Below are positions 55,815-64,000 of a stretch of DNA of 64,000 nucleotides, one piece after another. Where the stretch lies: NCBI GenBank assembly GCA_036435485.1, contig CM071597.1, forward strand, positions 52,373,881 through 52,437,880. The letters are read 5' to 3'. Both the position numbers and the translations under genes were made by a program. Origin of the DNA: Saposhnikovia divaricata. Lineage: Eukaryota > Streptophyta > Magnoliopsida > Apiales > Apiaceae. The stretch's first letter is position 1. Every line of letters begins with the position of its first letter. The notes beneath the pieces are model-generated. The model made no database searches, was not told the origin of the DNA, and was given only the letters and a program-made list of their open reading frames with translations.

Positions 55815-58800
55815 TTAGACATAATAAACTTTGAGGTTCACAGCATGCCAAGTTCGGGGCACCTCAACCCCGTCCAAGGTTTCTAACTTGTAGGATCCTT
55901 GCCCTAACACCTTTCTAACTAGATATGGTCCTTCCCAGTTTGGTGCTAACTTCCCTTTCTGGCCAACTCCTGAGGCTTCAATCTTCCTTAAAACCATGTC
56001 ACCTTGTCGAAAGAATCTTTCTTTAACTCTCTGGTTGTAGTGAAAAGATGCTCTCTTCTGATATTCAGCATTCTTTGCATTAGCTCCATCTCTAACCTCA
56101 TCAATTAAGTCAAGGGCAAGTCTCATTCCTTCGTCATTAGTTTCTGGCTCATATGCCTCAACTCGAGGTGATGCTTGCATGATCTCTAAAGGCACAACTG
56201 CCTCGGCTCCATAAGCCAGCAAAAATGGGGTTGCTCCAGTCGTTACCTTACAAGTGGTACGATATGCCCAAAGTATGGGCAACAATTCATCTACCCAAGT
56301 ATTCTTAGAGCGTTCGACCCTCTTTTTCAGTCCATCAAGGATAATTCGATTAGCTACCTCAGCTTGCCCATTGGCTTGAGGGTGTGCCACCGAGGTAAAA
56401 CGGAGCTCAATCGCATTCTCTTCACAATACTTCTTGAACTCTTCATTATTGAACTGTGTCCCATTGTCTGTTACAAGGATTCGTGGGATTCCGTATCTGC
56501 AAATTATGTTCTCCCAAAAGAACTGGGAAACTTGCTTGGTGGTTATCTTAGCCAGAGGTTTAGCCTCAATCCACTTAGTGAAGTAATCGATGGCCACTAT
56601 TAGGAATTTCCTTTGCGCAGAAGCCATGGGAAAAGGCCCAAGTATATCCATTCCCCACATTGCAAATGGAATGGGAGAATTAATTGAAGTTAAGATCTCA
56701 GGCGGTTGCCTCACAATTGGGGCATGCTTCTGGCATCTCTCGCATCTCTTGACATAGTTTTGTGCATCAGCCAACATCTCCGGCCAATAGAACCCTAAAC
56801 GAATTATCTTGTGAGCTAGGGCTCTGCCCCCCAAGTGTTGGCCACAAATCCCTTCATGAACTTCTTCCAATGCTTCTCTTGCCTCTTGAGGCCTTAAACA
56901 TTTCAAGTATGGGATGACAAACGACCTCTTATACAAAATGCCTTCAATCAAAGTGTATCTCAATGCTCTTACTGAAAGTTTTCGTGCCTCCAAGGCATTG
57001 TCTGGGAGCCATCCGGTCTCAAGGTGTGCCTTGATAGGGTCTATCCAAGAGCCTCCTATATCGATTGGTGCCAATAACTTTGAATTAACGGTCGGGGCCT
57101 TCAAGACCTGAAAATAGACACTCCCAGCATAATTTTCTATCTCGGAAGAAGCAAATTTAGATAGGGCATCGGCCTTAATGTTTTCCTCTCTTGGAATGTG
57201 CTCAACATAGCATTCCTCAAACTGGGACATAACAGCCTTTACTACTCTCAAGTATTTTGCCATAGTCTCATCCTTAGCCTCGAATTCACCATTTACTTGT
57301 GACACCACAAGCCTTGAATCTCCACAAACTTTGAGATTCTTGACCCTCATGATTCTGGCCAAGCCCAAACCAGCTATCAATGCCTCATACTCCGCCTCGT
57401 TGTTGGTAGTAGGGAAATCCAACTTTAAAGCGTACTCAACTGTGAACCCATCGGGGCTTTGCAAAACCAAACCTGCACCACTAGATTTTGTTTTTGATGC
57501 TCCATCAAAATAGAGCACCCAATATTCCTTCAGATCGGGTGTAAGTTTTTCTTCTTTTTCCTCTTGCCCAGGGGTAGTCATTATCTCTTGCCCCCCGACT
57601 TCTTGGTTGTTAATAGTGCATTCAACCACGAAGTCAGCTAATGCCTGAGCTTTGATAGCTGTCCGAGGCTTGTATGTGATGTCAAATTCTCCTAACTCAA
57701 TCGCCCATTTGATTAGCCTTCCACTGGCCTTTGGGCTATGCAATATGTTCCTCAACTGCTGGTTTGTCAGAACTTGAATCTTATGTGCCTGAAAGTAAGG
57801 CCGCAGCTTTCTTGAGGCAGTTACTAATGCCAAAGCAAACTTTTCTATGGGTGAGTAATTCAACTCAGCCCCATGCAACACTTTGCTCACATAGTAGATA
57901 GGTTTCTGGACCTTCTCCTCTTCCCGAATAAGGACAGCACTCAAGGCTTGTTCGGATACCGCCAGGTATAAACTAAGAATCTCCCCAGGACTTGGTTTGG
58001 TCAACAACGGGGCTTCAACCATGTACTTCTTCAGTTGCTCAAAGGCCTCTTGGCTCTCAGGTGTCCACTCAAAATTTTTCACCTTTTTTAACGCTTGGAA
58101 GAAAGGCAAGCATTTGTCTCCAGACTTGGAGATGAATCTTCCTAAAGCTGCAACTCGACCTGTCAACCTCTGCACATCTCTTATAGAGCGTGGTGGCTCC
58201 ATGTCTAAAATCGCCTTGATCTTGTCAGGATTGGCCTCAATGCCTCTTTTTGAAACCATCAGTCCTAAAAACTTCCCAGATCCAACGCCAAAAGCACACT
58301 TGGCGGGATTCAACATCATCTTATGGTGCCTCAGCACTTCAAATGCCTCTCCGAGGTGCTTGATATGATCAGCCTTAAGTAGGCTCTTGACTAACATGTC
58401 ATCAACATATACCTCCATGGTTTTTCCAATCAGATGGGCGAATATCTTATTCACCAATCGTTGGTAGGTAGCTCCTGCATTCTTTAGACCAAAAGCCATG
58501 ACAAGATAACAGAAGACACCAAAGTCAGTTATGAAAGATACCTTAGGTATGTCATCCTTGTGCATCTTAATCTGATTATAGCCGCTGAATCCATCCATGA
58601 AGCTTAACATCTCATGTCCAGCTGTGGCATCTATCAACATATCAATCCTCGGCAGGGGAAAACAATCTTTTGGGCATGCATCATTCAGGTCAGTGAAGTC
58701 TATACACATTCTCCACTTCCCATTTGCTTTCTTGACCATGACTGGGTTCGCTAACCATTTAGGAAACTGAATCTCTTCAATAAAACCAGCTTCCAAGAGC

Positions 58801-61562
58801 TTATTCACTTCTTGCCTAATGGCCTCTTGCCTTTCCGGAGCAAAGTTTCTCTTCTTCTGCTTTATTGCCTTCCTTTTGGGATCAACATTTAACTTATGAG
58901 TTATGAGTTGGGGGTCAATCCCTGGCATATCGGCTGCTGTCCAAGCGAACACGTCGCTATTCTTCTGTAAGAATTCTATTAACTTGCCCTTTAGGGGTTC
59001 TTTCAGAGATGCTCCAACATAAGTAACTTTTTCATGATCATTAGGTTCTAGAGGTACGGGAATCAAATCCTCTGCTGGCTTCCCTCTATGCTCTTCATCA
59101 TCGCGGACATCCATGTCTTCAATCGGAAGGACCTGCCCCCCGACTCCATCGGCCCTCAGTGCGGCCACATAGCAACTTCTTGCCATCTTCTGATCACCCT
59201 TTTGTTCTCCGACACCATTCCGTGTCGGAAACTTAATTTTCATATGATAGGAAGAGGCCACAGCCTTAAACGCATGAAGTCCAGTCCTTCCAAGGATTGC
59301 GTTGTATGTTGATGCTGCCTTGATCACCAAGAAATTCAACATCTGAGTCGCCTCTTTAGGCTCCTGCCCAATAGTCACGGGTAGCTGAATAGTCCCTTCA
59401 ACGTTGGACTCCACTTCGTTAAACCCGTATATAGGCATGTTTGTAGGGGTCAGTTGAGAGTCGTTGTAACCCATCTTTACAAATGCATCATGAAATAAAA
59501 TATCCACAGAAGCCCCATTGTCTATCAAGACTCGTTTTACTTCTGAGTTTCCAATCACGGGAGTTATGACCAGCGGGTCGTCATGGGGGAATTTCACCCC
59601 TTCCAAGTCTGAATCATCGAAACCAATTACCATCTCGGTTTTAGCACGCTTCGGGGCTTCTCCCACAATGTGCATTACTTCTCTAGCATAAGCCTTTCGA
59701 GAATTCTTAGTCGTGCCAGCTGCTGTAGGACCTCCCCAGATCATATTGATAACTGCCCTTCGGGGCTGTGGATTGCGATCATGGTTGTCATCCCTCCTAT
59801 TATTATCTCTCCTTTCATTGTCCCTTCTCTGGTTCCCACGGTCATCACCCTTGGTGAACTGACTTAGTTTTCCTCTTCGTATCAAGAACTCAATCTCATC
59901 ATTGAGTTGCCTACAATCGTCGGTGTCATGTCCCACATCTTTGTGGAACCTGCAGTATTGCTCCTTATTTCGCTTAGCTGGGTCTCCTCTAAGTGGCTTC
60001 GGCCATCGGAAGTCCTTTTCCTTTTCAATGTCCAACAGGATCTGGCTTCTTGGAGCATTAAGTCTGGCATACTCGGAAAACCTTGGACCCGAGTTCTTTT
60101 TTGGAGCAGATTCAGAGTCTCTGCTAGCTCGGGGATACTTGTCCCTAGCATCGTACTCTTGTTCTTGCTTCCGCTTGTTCCCTCCATTGCCCAACGCGGC
60201 TTCTTTCTTGATGCTGTCCTCAGCTTTTATATACTTGTCCGCCCTTCGTTGAAGTTCATCCATGCTTTCAGGGGGGTGTTTTGCCAACGACCTCTTAAAA
60301 AAGAGATCCGTGGTTCCATGCTGCAAGGCTACCATGGCCACCTTATTTTCCAAATCGGTGATATTCAGGGTTTCCTTAGTGAATCGCTTGATGTAATCTC
60401 TTAAGTTCTCATTCTTTCCCTGTGTTACATACATAAGGGATGCGGAGCTTTTCTCGTGAATTCTTCCGCTAATGAATTGACTGACAAAAGCGGTACTCAA
60501 CTCCTTGAAAGAGCTAATCGAGTTTGGAGGTAAACGACTATACCAACGTTGCGCCATGCCCGACAGGGTTTGGGGGAACGCCCTACACTTAAGGGCATCG
60601 TTAGCAGGCTGCAGTAACAATGCGCTTGTAAACGTTCTCACATGAGTTGCGGGATCCCCCGTTCCATCGTAAGCTTTGATCGTGGGCATCTTAAACTTTC
60701 GGGAGATATGTGCATTCATCACCTCCTCAGTGAATGGAGGGGTCGGATCATCCAGATCTCCTTGTAGCATCAAATCTCTAGGATTATTCTTGGGGAGTTC
60801 CACCCTGGTAGTTCCTCTGGTTGGGGCTTCAGCCCTTCGGTATCTCCTTGAAGACCTCTCCAGATCTATGAAGGGAATCCCTCCTGAAGTCGGAGGAGGT
60901 CGAGTCTGATCAGGGTTCTGTCTCTCTAGCTCACTTGCTTGGTCGTCCTTCAGCTTCTGAATCTCGGCTTCATAAGCCTTAATTTTCTCTGCAATTGTTA
61001 AAGGACCATCTCGGTTTGATGGATTCCTCCTCAGAGGTTCCTTACTAGCGCGTCGCCTCTTTGGGGCTTCGTCTCGATCATCGTCTTCAGATGACGAGTC
61101 TCCGGTATAAGGACCAGAGTAATCATAGTATCCTGGTTCAGGAGGGGCCGGGCCTCTAAGATAAGGGGATTGTTGTTGCCCATGGATCAGCCGAGCATGA
61201 CCGCTTGGTCCTGGATCCCTTGGATCTTGGGGGTAATTAGGCAGCCCATACATTGGGTTGGTGTTGACAGGGAGCGAAGAAGTGGAGAGACTGTGAAGCG
61301 GCGGGCGGCTGCTCAGAGGGAGAGGAGAGACCACCATCTGGAGCGGGTTAGTCTCCTGTCCTAGAGGGACGATTACAGGTTGAGATCTTTCAGCGGGGGG
61401 ATCCGTCCCTTGTGGTTGCGAGGCCTGACTACGAGGGTTTGTTTCCGTCAATGGGGGTACAGACCCTGGCCCTGTACCAACAGGAGGAGCAGCGATTGCT
61501 GGAGCGATGGTTCCAGAGGTAGCCTCGGTTGAGACCGGTGTTGTTCTTCGAGTGGTAACCAT
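55815..61562 (-). CDS. gag-pol: Gypsy gag-pol polyprotein (1915 aa)
   Basis: Single open frame whose ATG lies 33 bases from the 5' LTR. After a Pro/Ser-rich N-terminus, the gag core is at about 280-440 (FPQTLSGMAQRWYSRLPP). A zinc-finger variant CRFHKDVGHDTDDC is near 540. Protease has VLIDNGASVDILF near 680. Reverse transcriptase runs about 890-1110 with WRMCIDFTDLNDACPKD and catalytic YVDD near 1052. A first RNase H segment is followed by a second, archaeal-type one (LYFDGASKTKSSGAG, NNEAEYEAL) near 1350-1470, which is characteristic of Tat-lineage elements. Integrase has an HHCC finger near 1570-1610, DDE motifs (MDILGPF, VTDNGTQF, HPQANGQAEV) and a C-terminal tail. No stop or frameshift is present. 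Confidence 0.96.
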   Translation of the reverse strand: MVTTRRTTPVSTEATSGTIAPAIAAPPVGTGPGSVPPLTETNPRSQASQPQGTDPPAERSQPVIVPLGQETNPLQMVVSPLPLSSRPPLHSLSTSSLPVNTNPMYGLPNYPQDPRDPGPSGHARLIHGQQQSPYLRGPAPPEPGYYDYSGPYTGDSSSEDDDRDEAPKRRRASKEPLRRNPSNRDGPLTIAEKIKAYEAEIQKLKDDQASELERQNPDQTRPPPTSGGIPFIDLERSSRRYRRAEAPTRGTTRVELPKNNPRDLMLQGDLDDPTPPFTEEVMNAHISRKFKMPTIKAYDGTGDPATHVRTFTSALLLQPANDALKCRAFPQTLSGMAQRWYSRLPPNSISSFKELSTAFVSQFISGRIHEKSSASLMYVTQGKNENLRDYIKRFTKETLNITDLENKVAMVALQHGTTDLFFKRSLAKHPPESMDELQRRADKYIKAEDSIKKEAALGNGGNKRKQEQEYDARDKYPRASRDSESAPKKNSGPRFSEYARLNAPRSQILLDIEKEKDFRWPKPLRGDPAKRNKEQYCRFHKDVGHDTDDCRQLNDEIEFLIRRGKLSQFTKGDDRGNQRRDNERRDNNRRDDNHDRNPQPRRAVINMIWGGPTAAGTTKNSRKAYAREVMHIVGEAPKRAKTEMVIGFDDSDLEGVKFPHDDPLVITPVIGNSEVKRVLIDNGASVDILFHDAFVKMGYNDSQLTPTNMPIYGFNEVESNVEGTIQLPVTIGQEPKEATQMLNFLVIKAASTYNAILGRTGLHAFKAVASSYHMKIKFPTRNGVGEQKGDQKMARSCYVAALRADGVGGQVLPIEDMDVRDDEEHRGKPAEDLIPVPLEPNDHEKVTYVGASLKEPLKGKLIEFLQKNSDVFAWTAADMPGIDPQLITHKLNVDPKRKAIKQKKRNFAPERQEAIRQEVNKLLEAGFIEEIQFPKWLANPVMVKKANGKWRMCIDFTDLNDACPKDCFPLPRIDMLIDATAGHEMLSFMDGFSGYNQIKMHKDDIPKVSFITDFGVFCYLVMAFGLKNAGATYQRLVNKIFAHLIGKTMEVYVDDMLVKSLLKADHIKHLGEAFEVLRHHKMMLNPAKCAFGVGSGKFLGLMVSKRGIEANPDKIKAILDMEPPRSIRDVQRLTGRVAALGRFISKSGDKCLPFFQALKKVKNFEWTPESQEAFEQLKKYMVEAPLLTKPSPGEILSLYLAVSEQALSAVLIREEEKVQKPIYYVSKVLHGAELNYSPIEKFALALVTASRKLRPYFQAHKIQVLTNQQLRNILHSPKASGRLIKWAIELGEFDITYKPRTAIKAQALADFVVECTINNQEVGGQEIMTTPGQEEKEEKLTPDLKEYWVLYFDGASKTKSSGAGLVLQSPDGFTVEYALKLDFPTTNNEAEYEALIAGLGLARIMRVKNLKVCGDSRLVVSQVNGEFEAKDETMAKYLRVVKAVMSQFEECYVEHIPREENIKADALSKFASSEIENYAGSVYFQVLKAPTVNSKLLAPIDIGGSWIDPIKAHLETGWLPDNALEARKLSVRALRYTLIEGILYKRSFVIPYLKCLRPQEAREALEEVHEGICGQHLGGRALAHKIIRLGFYWPEMLADAQNYVKRCERCQKHAPIVRQPPEILTSINSPIPFAMWGMDILGPFPMASAQRKFLIVAIDYFTKWIEAKPLAKITTKQVSQFFWENIICRYGIPRILVTDNGTQFNNEEFKKYCEENAIELRFTSVAHPQANGQAEVANRIILDGLKKRVERSKNTWVDELLPILWAYRTTCKVTTGATPFLLAYGAEAVVPLEIMQASPRVEAYEPETNDEGMRLALDLIDEVRDGANAKNAEYQKRASFHYNQRVKERFFRQGDMVLRKIEASGVGQKGKLAPNWEGPYLVRKVLGQGSYKLETLDGVEVPRTWHAVNLKVYYV

Positions 61563-61575
61563 GGTTGATGTCTTG

Positions 61576-61592
61576 TCCCACAGACGGCGCCA
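61576..61592 (-). promoter_or_regulatory. Primer-binding site of the complete gypsy element
   Basis: On the - strand TGGCGCCGTCTGTGGGA, two bases after the 5' LTR. The first nine bases fit the complement of a plant tRNA-Asp 3' end; the rest deviates. Confidence 0.7.
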
Positions 61593-61594
61593 AA

Positions 61595-62112
61595 TGTTGT
61601 GGAATAAAAACTAGGTTGAAATTATTGCGGCTGGGGTTTGTATATTTAATGCTAGGGTTCGTGAGCTTCGTGCTTTAATGGCTGCTTCTGCGTTCGAGAC
61701 TTAAACGGTCCTCACAGAATGCCTACGTATCTCTGTAAATTAGAGAATCAAGCCAATAAAACGTAGTTCTGAGAATGAGGGGTCAGGCCCTTTATATAGG
61801 CTGTAGGAGCCTTAGAATTATGGTAGGATTTGGAGACTTGGAGGGCAAGTCTTTGAGGAATGTTCTAGATCTATTCCTTGTAGGAATCAGTTTCCATATT
61901 GAATTGGATGCCTTATTGGATAAGTCTGAAGGGGATATTATCCTTATCCAACTCTTATTTGCTGAGCTGTTTATTACCCTTAATATTAATTACGAAATTA
62001 ATACTATAATCAGGGTTTTGGGCCCAGCTGGTGGGCCCCACGTTTGGACTATTCTCGGCCTAGTTAATGCCACATTAAATGTGTCTTTAGGGCTTATTTT
62101 CAGCCCATATCA
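61595..62112 (-). repeat. 5' LTR of the complete gypsy element
   Basis: 518 bp, identical by eye to 51544-52061. On the - strand the TATA box (tatataaag) lies about 325 bp into the LTR. Confidence 0.96.
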
Positions 62113-62117
62113 CATAT

Positions 62118-62429
62118 GAATTTTTATATAATATGACAAATTGATCAATATAATATATAATGGTTGAGTTATAACATATACTTATTACAGTATACGATAA
62201 AATCAAAAAAATTAATTTTAGATTACATATACATGCACGGATCATTAAGGTCGTTTTATCATATTTAACATCGATTAGAATATTTAGGAAATTTTCAAAT
62301 TGAGTTAAAAAATAATTAAAAATATTATATAAAAAATTGGTATGCAAAATTACAAAATAACTATGAAAACACTAAATAAATTGAAATATTATCGTTTATC
62401 ATATTTTTAATTACAAACTTATTTTAATA
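62118..62429. other. AT-rich host spacer
   Basis: AT-rich sequence between the gypsy target duplication and the end of the second Helitron. No gene. Confidence 0.5.
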
Positions 62430-64000
62430 CTAGTTTATAACCCGTACAATGCACGGATTTTTTTCTATATGTAACAAATTTTATTTTATGTTACAATTAT
62501 ATTTTTATATAATCATTATTTACAATATTTTATTTTAATTTTAATATTAATAATTTAATATAAATTTAATTAATAATATGCATGGTTTAAAACTTATATT
62601 ATAAAATTTTAAGATAAATATGTCCTTGATAGAATTCGAACATTAAAATTTTAGTAAATTAATTTAATTATATACGTAATATATTTAATCATTAGATGTA
62701 ACGATTATGATTTTTTACTAAAAATCTAATGGTTATTATTCGTAGTATAAAGATTTCTATTATATTTTGTTAGTGATTAGAAGATATGATGTGATATTTT
62801 TGTGTATATATTAATTATTGCTAAATATGATATGATTGGAAGTAGGGCTGAGCATTCGGTCGGTTCGGTCCAGAATCGGACCGAACCGAATAAACCGAAA
62901 ACCGAAATATCATTTTTTTCTGGACCGAACCGGACCGAAGTTTAATCTTGGACCGAATCGGACCGAACCGAAATAATTCGGTTCGGTTCGGTCCGGACCG
63001 AAAAAATCGAATTTTTTTTTTGAAAAAAAACCTATATTATAAATAAAGCTAAAAATTCATGATTTATCATAAAAATAATAATCAATTAATTACCACTATT
63101 TCACCAACATAGATATAATTAGAATTTACAAATTAGATAATATAATTATATTTTATAAGATATATATAAAATGTATATAACATAAATATAAAAATTAAAG
63201 TATATATTATTCGGACTATTCGGTCTATTCGGTCCGGACCGAAATATTTTTCAAAGAATCGAACCGAACCGATTTTTATTTCGGTCTATTCGGTCGACCG
63301 AATAAACCGAATTTTCAAAAAATTAGAACCGAACCGAACCGAATTTGCACGGTTCGGTTCGGTTTTTCGGTTTCGGTTCGGTTTTGCTCAGTCCTAATTG
63401 GAAGATATGATATGATTGATATTTTTAGGTGTTCGTAAAAGGTAATATCTTCAACTAAAAGTAAATGTGAAAAAGGCAATCGACTAATTATCATTAATTA
63501 TATTATGTTATTATTTATTTTAGGTGTTTTAATAGTATAGATATCGTATATATTTTTCTTTACAATAAAGGTTAAATAAGTAAATTCACGAAACACTAAA
63601 AAAATATATACCAAAAAATAGGTATCAAAATTTTTAATGTTTCGGCTATTATATAATTATTAATTAATTTTAATTTAATATTATTTAATATACTCATGTT
63701 TACGGATTATACTAATGTTTCCTTATTATAAACAACGTATACAGATTTTTAATATATTTTATTCATAATTGAAAAATATGATGTAATATTTTTAGGTATA
63801 TATTAAGGATTGTAAGATTAGTTTTAAATTAAAAAGGTAACGTGTTTTAATTCGAAATGAAATAATGATTGGAAAATATGATACGATTGATTTTTTAGGT
63901 GTTTATAAAAGGTAATATCTTCAATTAAAAGTAAATGTAAAAAAAGACCGTCTATCATATATATTTTTCGTTATAATGAAGGGTAAATAAGTAAATAAGT
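62430..64000 (-). mobile_element. Second Helitron, 3' part (runs out of the window)
   Basis: On the - strand its 3' end is CTAG (62433-62430) followed by T, preceded by the hairpin CCGTGC-ATT-GTACGG (about 62457-62442, one G-T pair). The region 63420-64000 resembles the complement of the 810-bp units of the first Helitron (ggtaatatcttcaa, aaaaggcaatcgacta, tttcttt...aaataagtaaattcac). Its 5' end is beyond the window. No Rep or helicase coding is seen. Confidence 0.8.
62843..63396. mobile_element. hAT-type MITE inside the second Helitron
   Basis: 554 bp with terminal repeats TAGGGCTGAGCA and TGCTCAGTCCTA and a perfect 8-bp target duplication ATTGGAAG (62835-62842 and 63397-63404). Each end of 120-170 bp is an array of ggttcggtc / gaccgaacc words in both orientations; the core is AT-rich. 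No transposase. Confidence 0.88.

Larger units (their letters stand above)
51544..62112 (-). mobile_element. Complete Tat-like Ty3/gypsy retrotransposon (10.6 kb)
   Basis: It has 518-bp LTRs (51544-52061 and 61595-62112) in which I find no difference, and a perfect target duplication CATAT (51539-51543 and 62113-62117). Read on the - strand: primer site, a single 1915-aa gag-pol ORF, a convergent antisense gene, tandem repeats, PPT and 3' LTR. Two RNase H segments in pol and the antisense gene downstream fit the Tat lineage. All ORFs are open, so this may be a recently mobile copy. Confidence 0.96.

Overview
The window is nuclear DNA from a flowering plant with a retrotransposon-rich, AT-rich genome. 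The evidence is intron-containing kelch genes with GT-AG introns, plant-type Ty3/gypsy (Tat-like) and Ty1/copia (Sirevirus-like) elements, plant Helitrons, hAT-type MITEs and an Au-like SINE. An asterid eudicot is my best guess from the style of the copia accessory ORF; this is low-confidence inference. There are no bacterial genes, CRISPR arrays or operons.

Layout. 1-4826: 3' part of a Tat-like gypsy element on the + strand (end of pol, an antisense three-exon gene, a repeat-rich 3' region, PPT and LTR). 6183-8757: F-box/kelch gene (- strand, 2 exons). 8949-14212: a run of small DNA transposons (MULE-like with long TIRs, two MITEs, a fold-back element of about 1.4 kb) and an Au-like SINE. 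14600-18249: a membrane-anchored kelch-repeat gene (- strand, 7 exons). 18575-19150: SINE and LINE remnants. 19516-49703: an approximately 890-bp host segment duplicated in tandem. The first copy is split by a 28.4-kb nest, which is a Helitron of about 3.2 kb (20259-48665) carrying three tandem 810-bp units. The nest holds a 13.6-kb copia element (21733-35361), a 10.2-kb copia element on the - strand (35969-46144) and a solo LTR (46358-47781). 49903-51390: solo LTR of another element. 51544-62112: complete 10.6-kb Tat-like gypsy element on the - strand, with LTRs that look identical and a perfect 5-bp TSD. 62430-64000: 3' part of a second Helitron (- strand), carrying a hAT-type MITE with a perfect 8-bp TSD.

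How the parts relate. Only the two kelch genes look like ordinary host genes; both are on the - strand and are separated by DNA transposons. The rest is layered insertion. Observed LTR differences give the order: the complete gypsy is youngest (none seen), then copia 2 (two seen), then copia 1 (about six seen). The most unusual biology is in the retroelement accessory genes. Both gypsy copies carry a spliced gene antisense to pol, with the same intron phases and a conserved promoter (AACCGGTTGAG followed 17-18 bp later by a TATA box). Both copia elements carry a sense accessory ORF at the same downstream-of-pol position.
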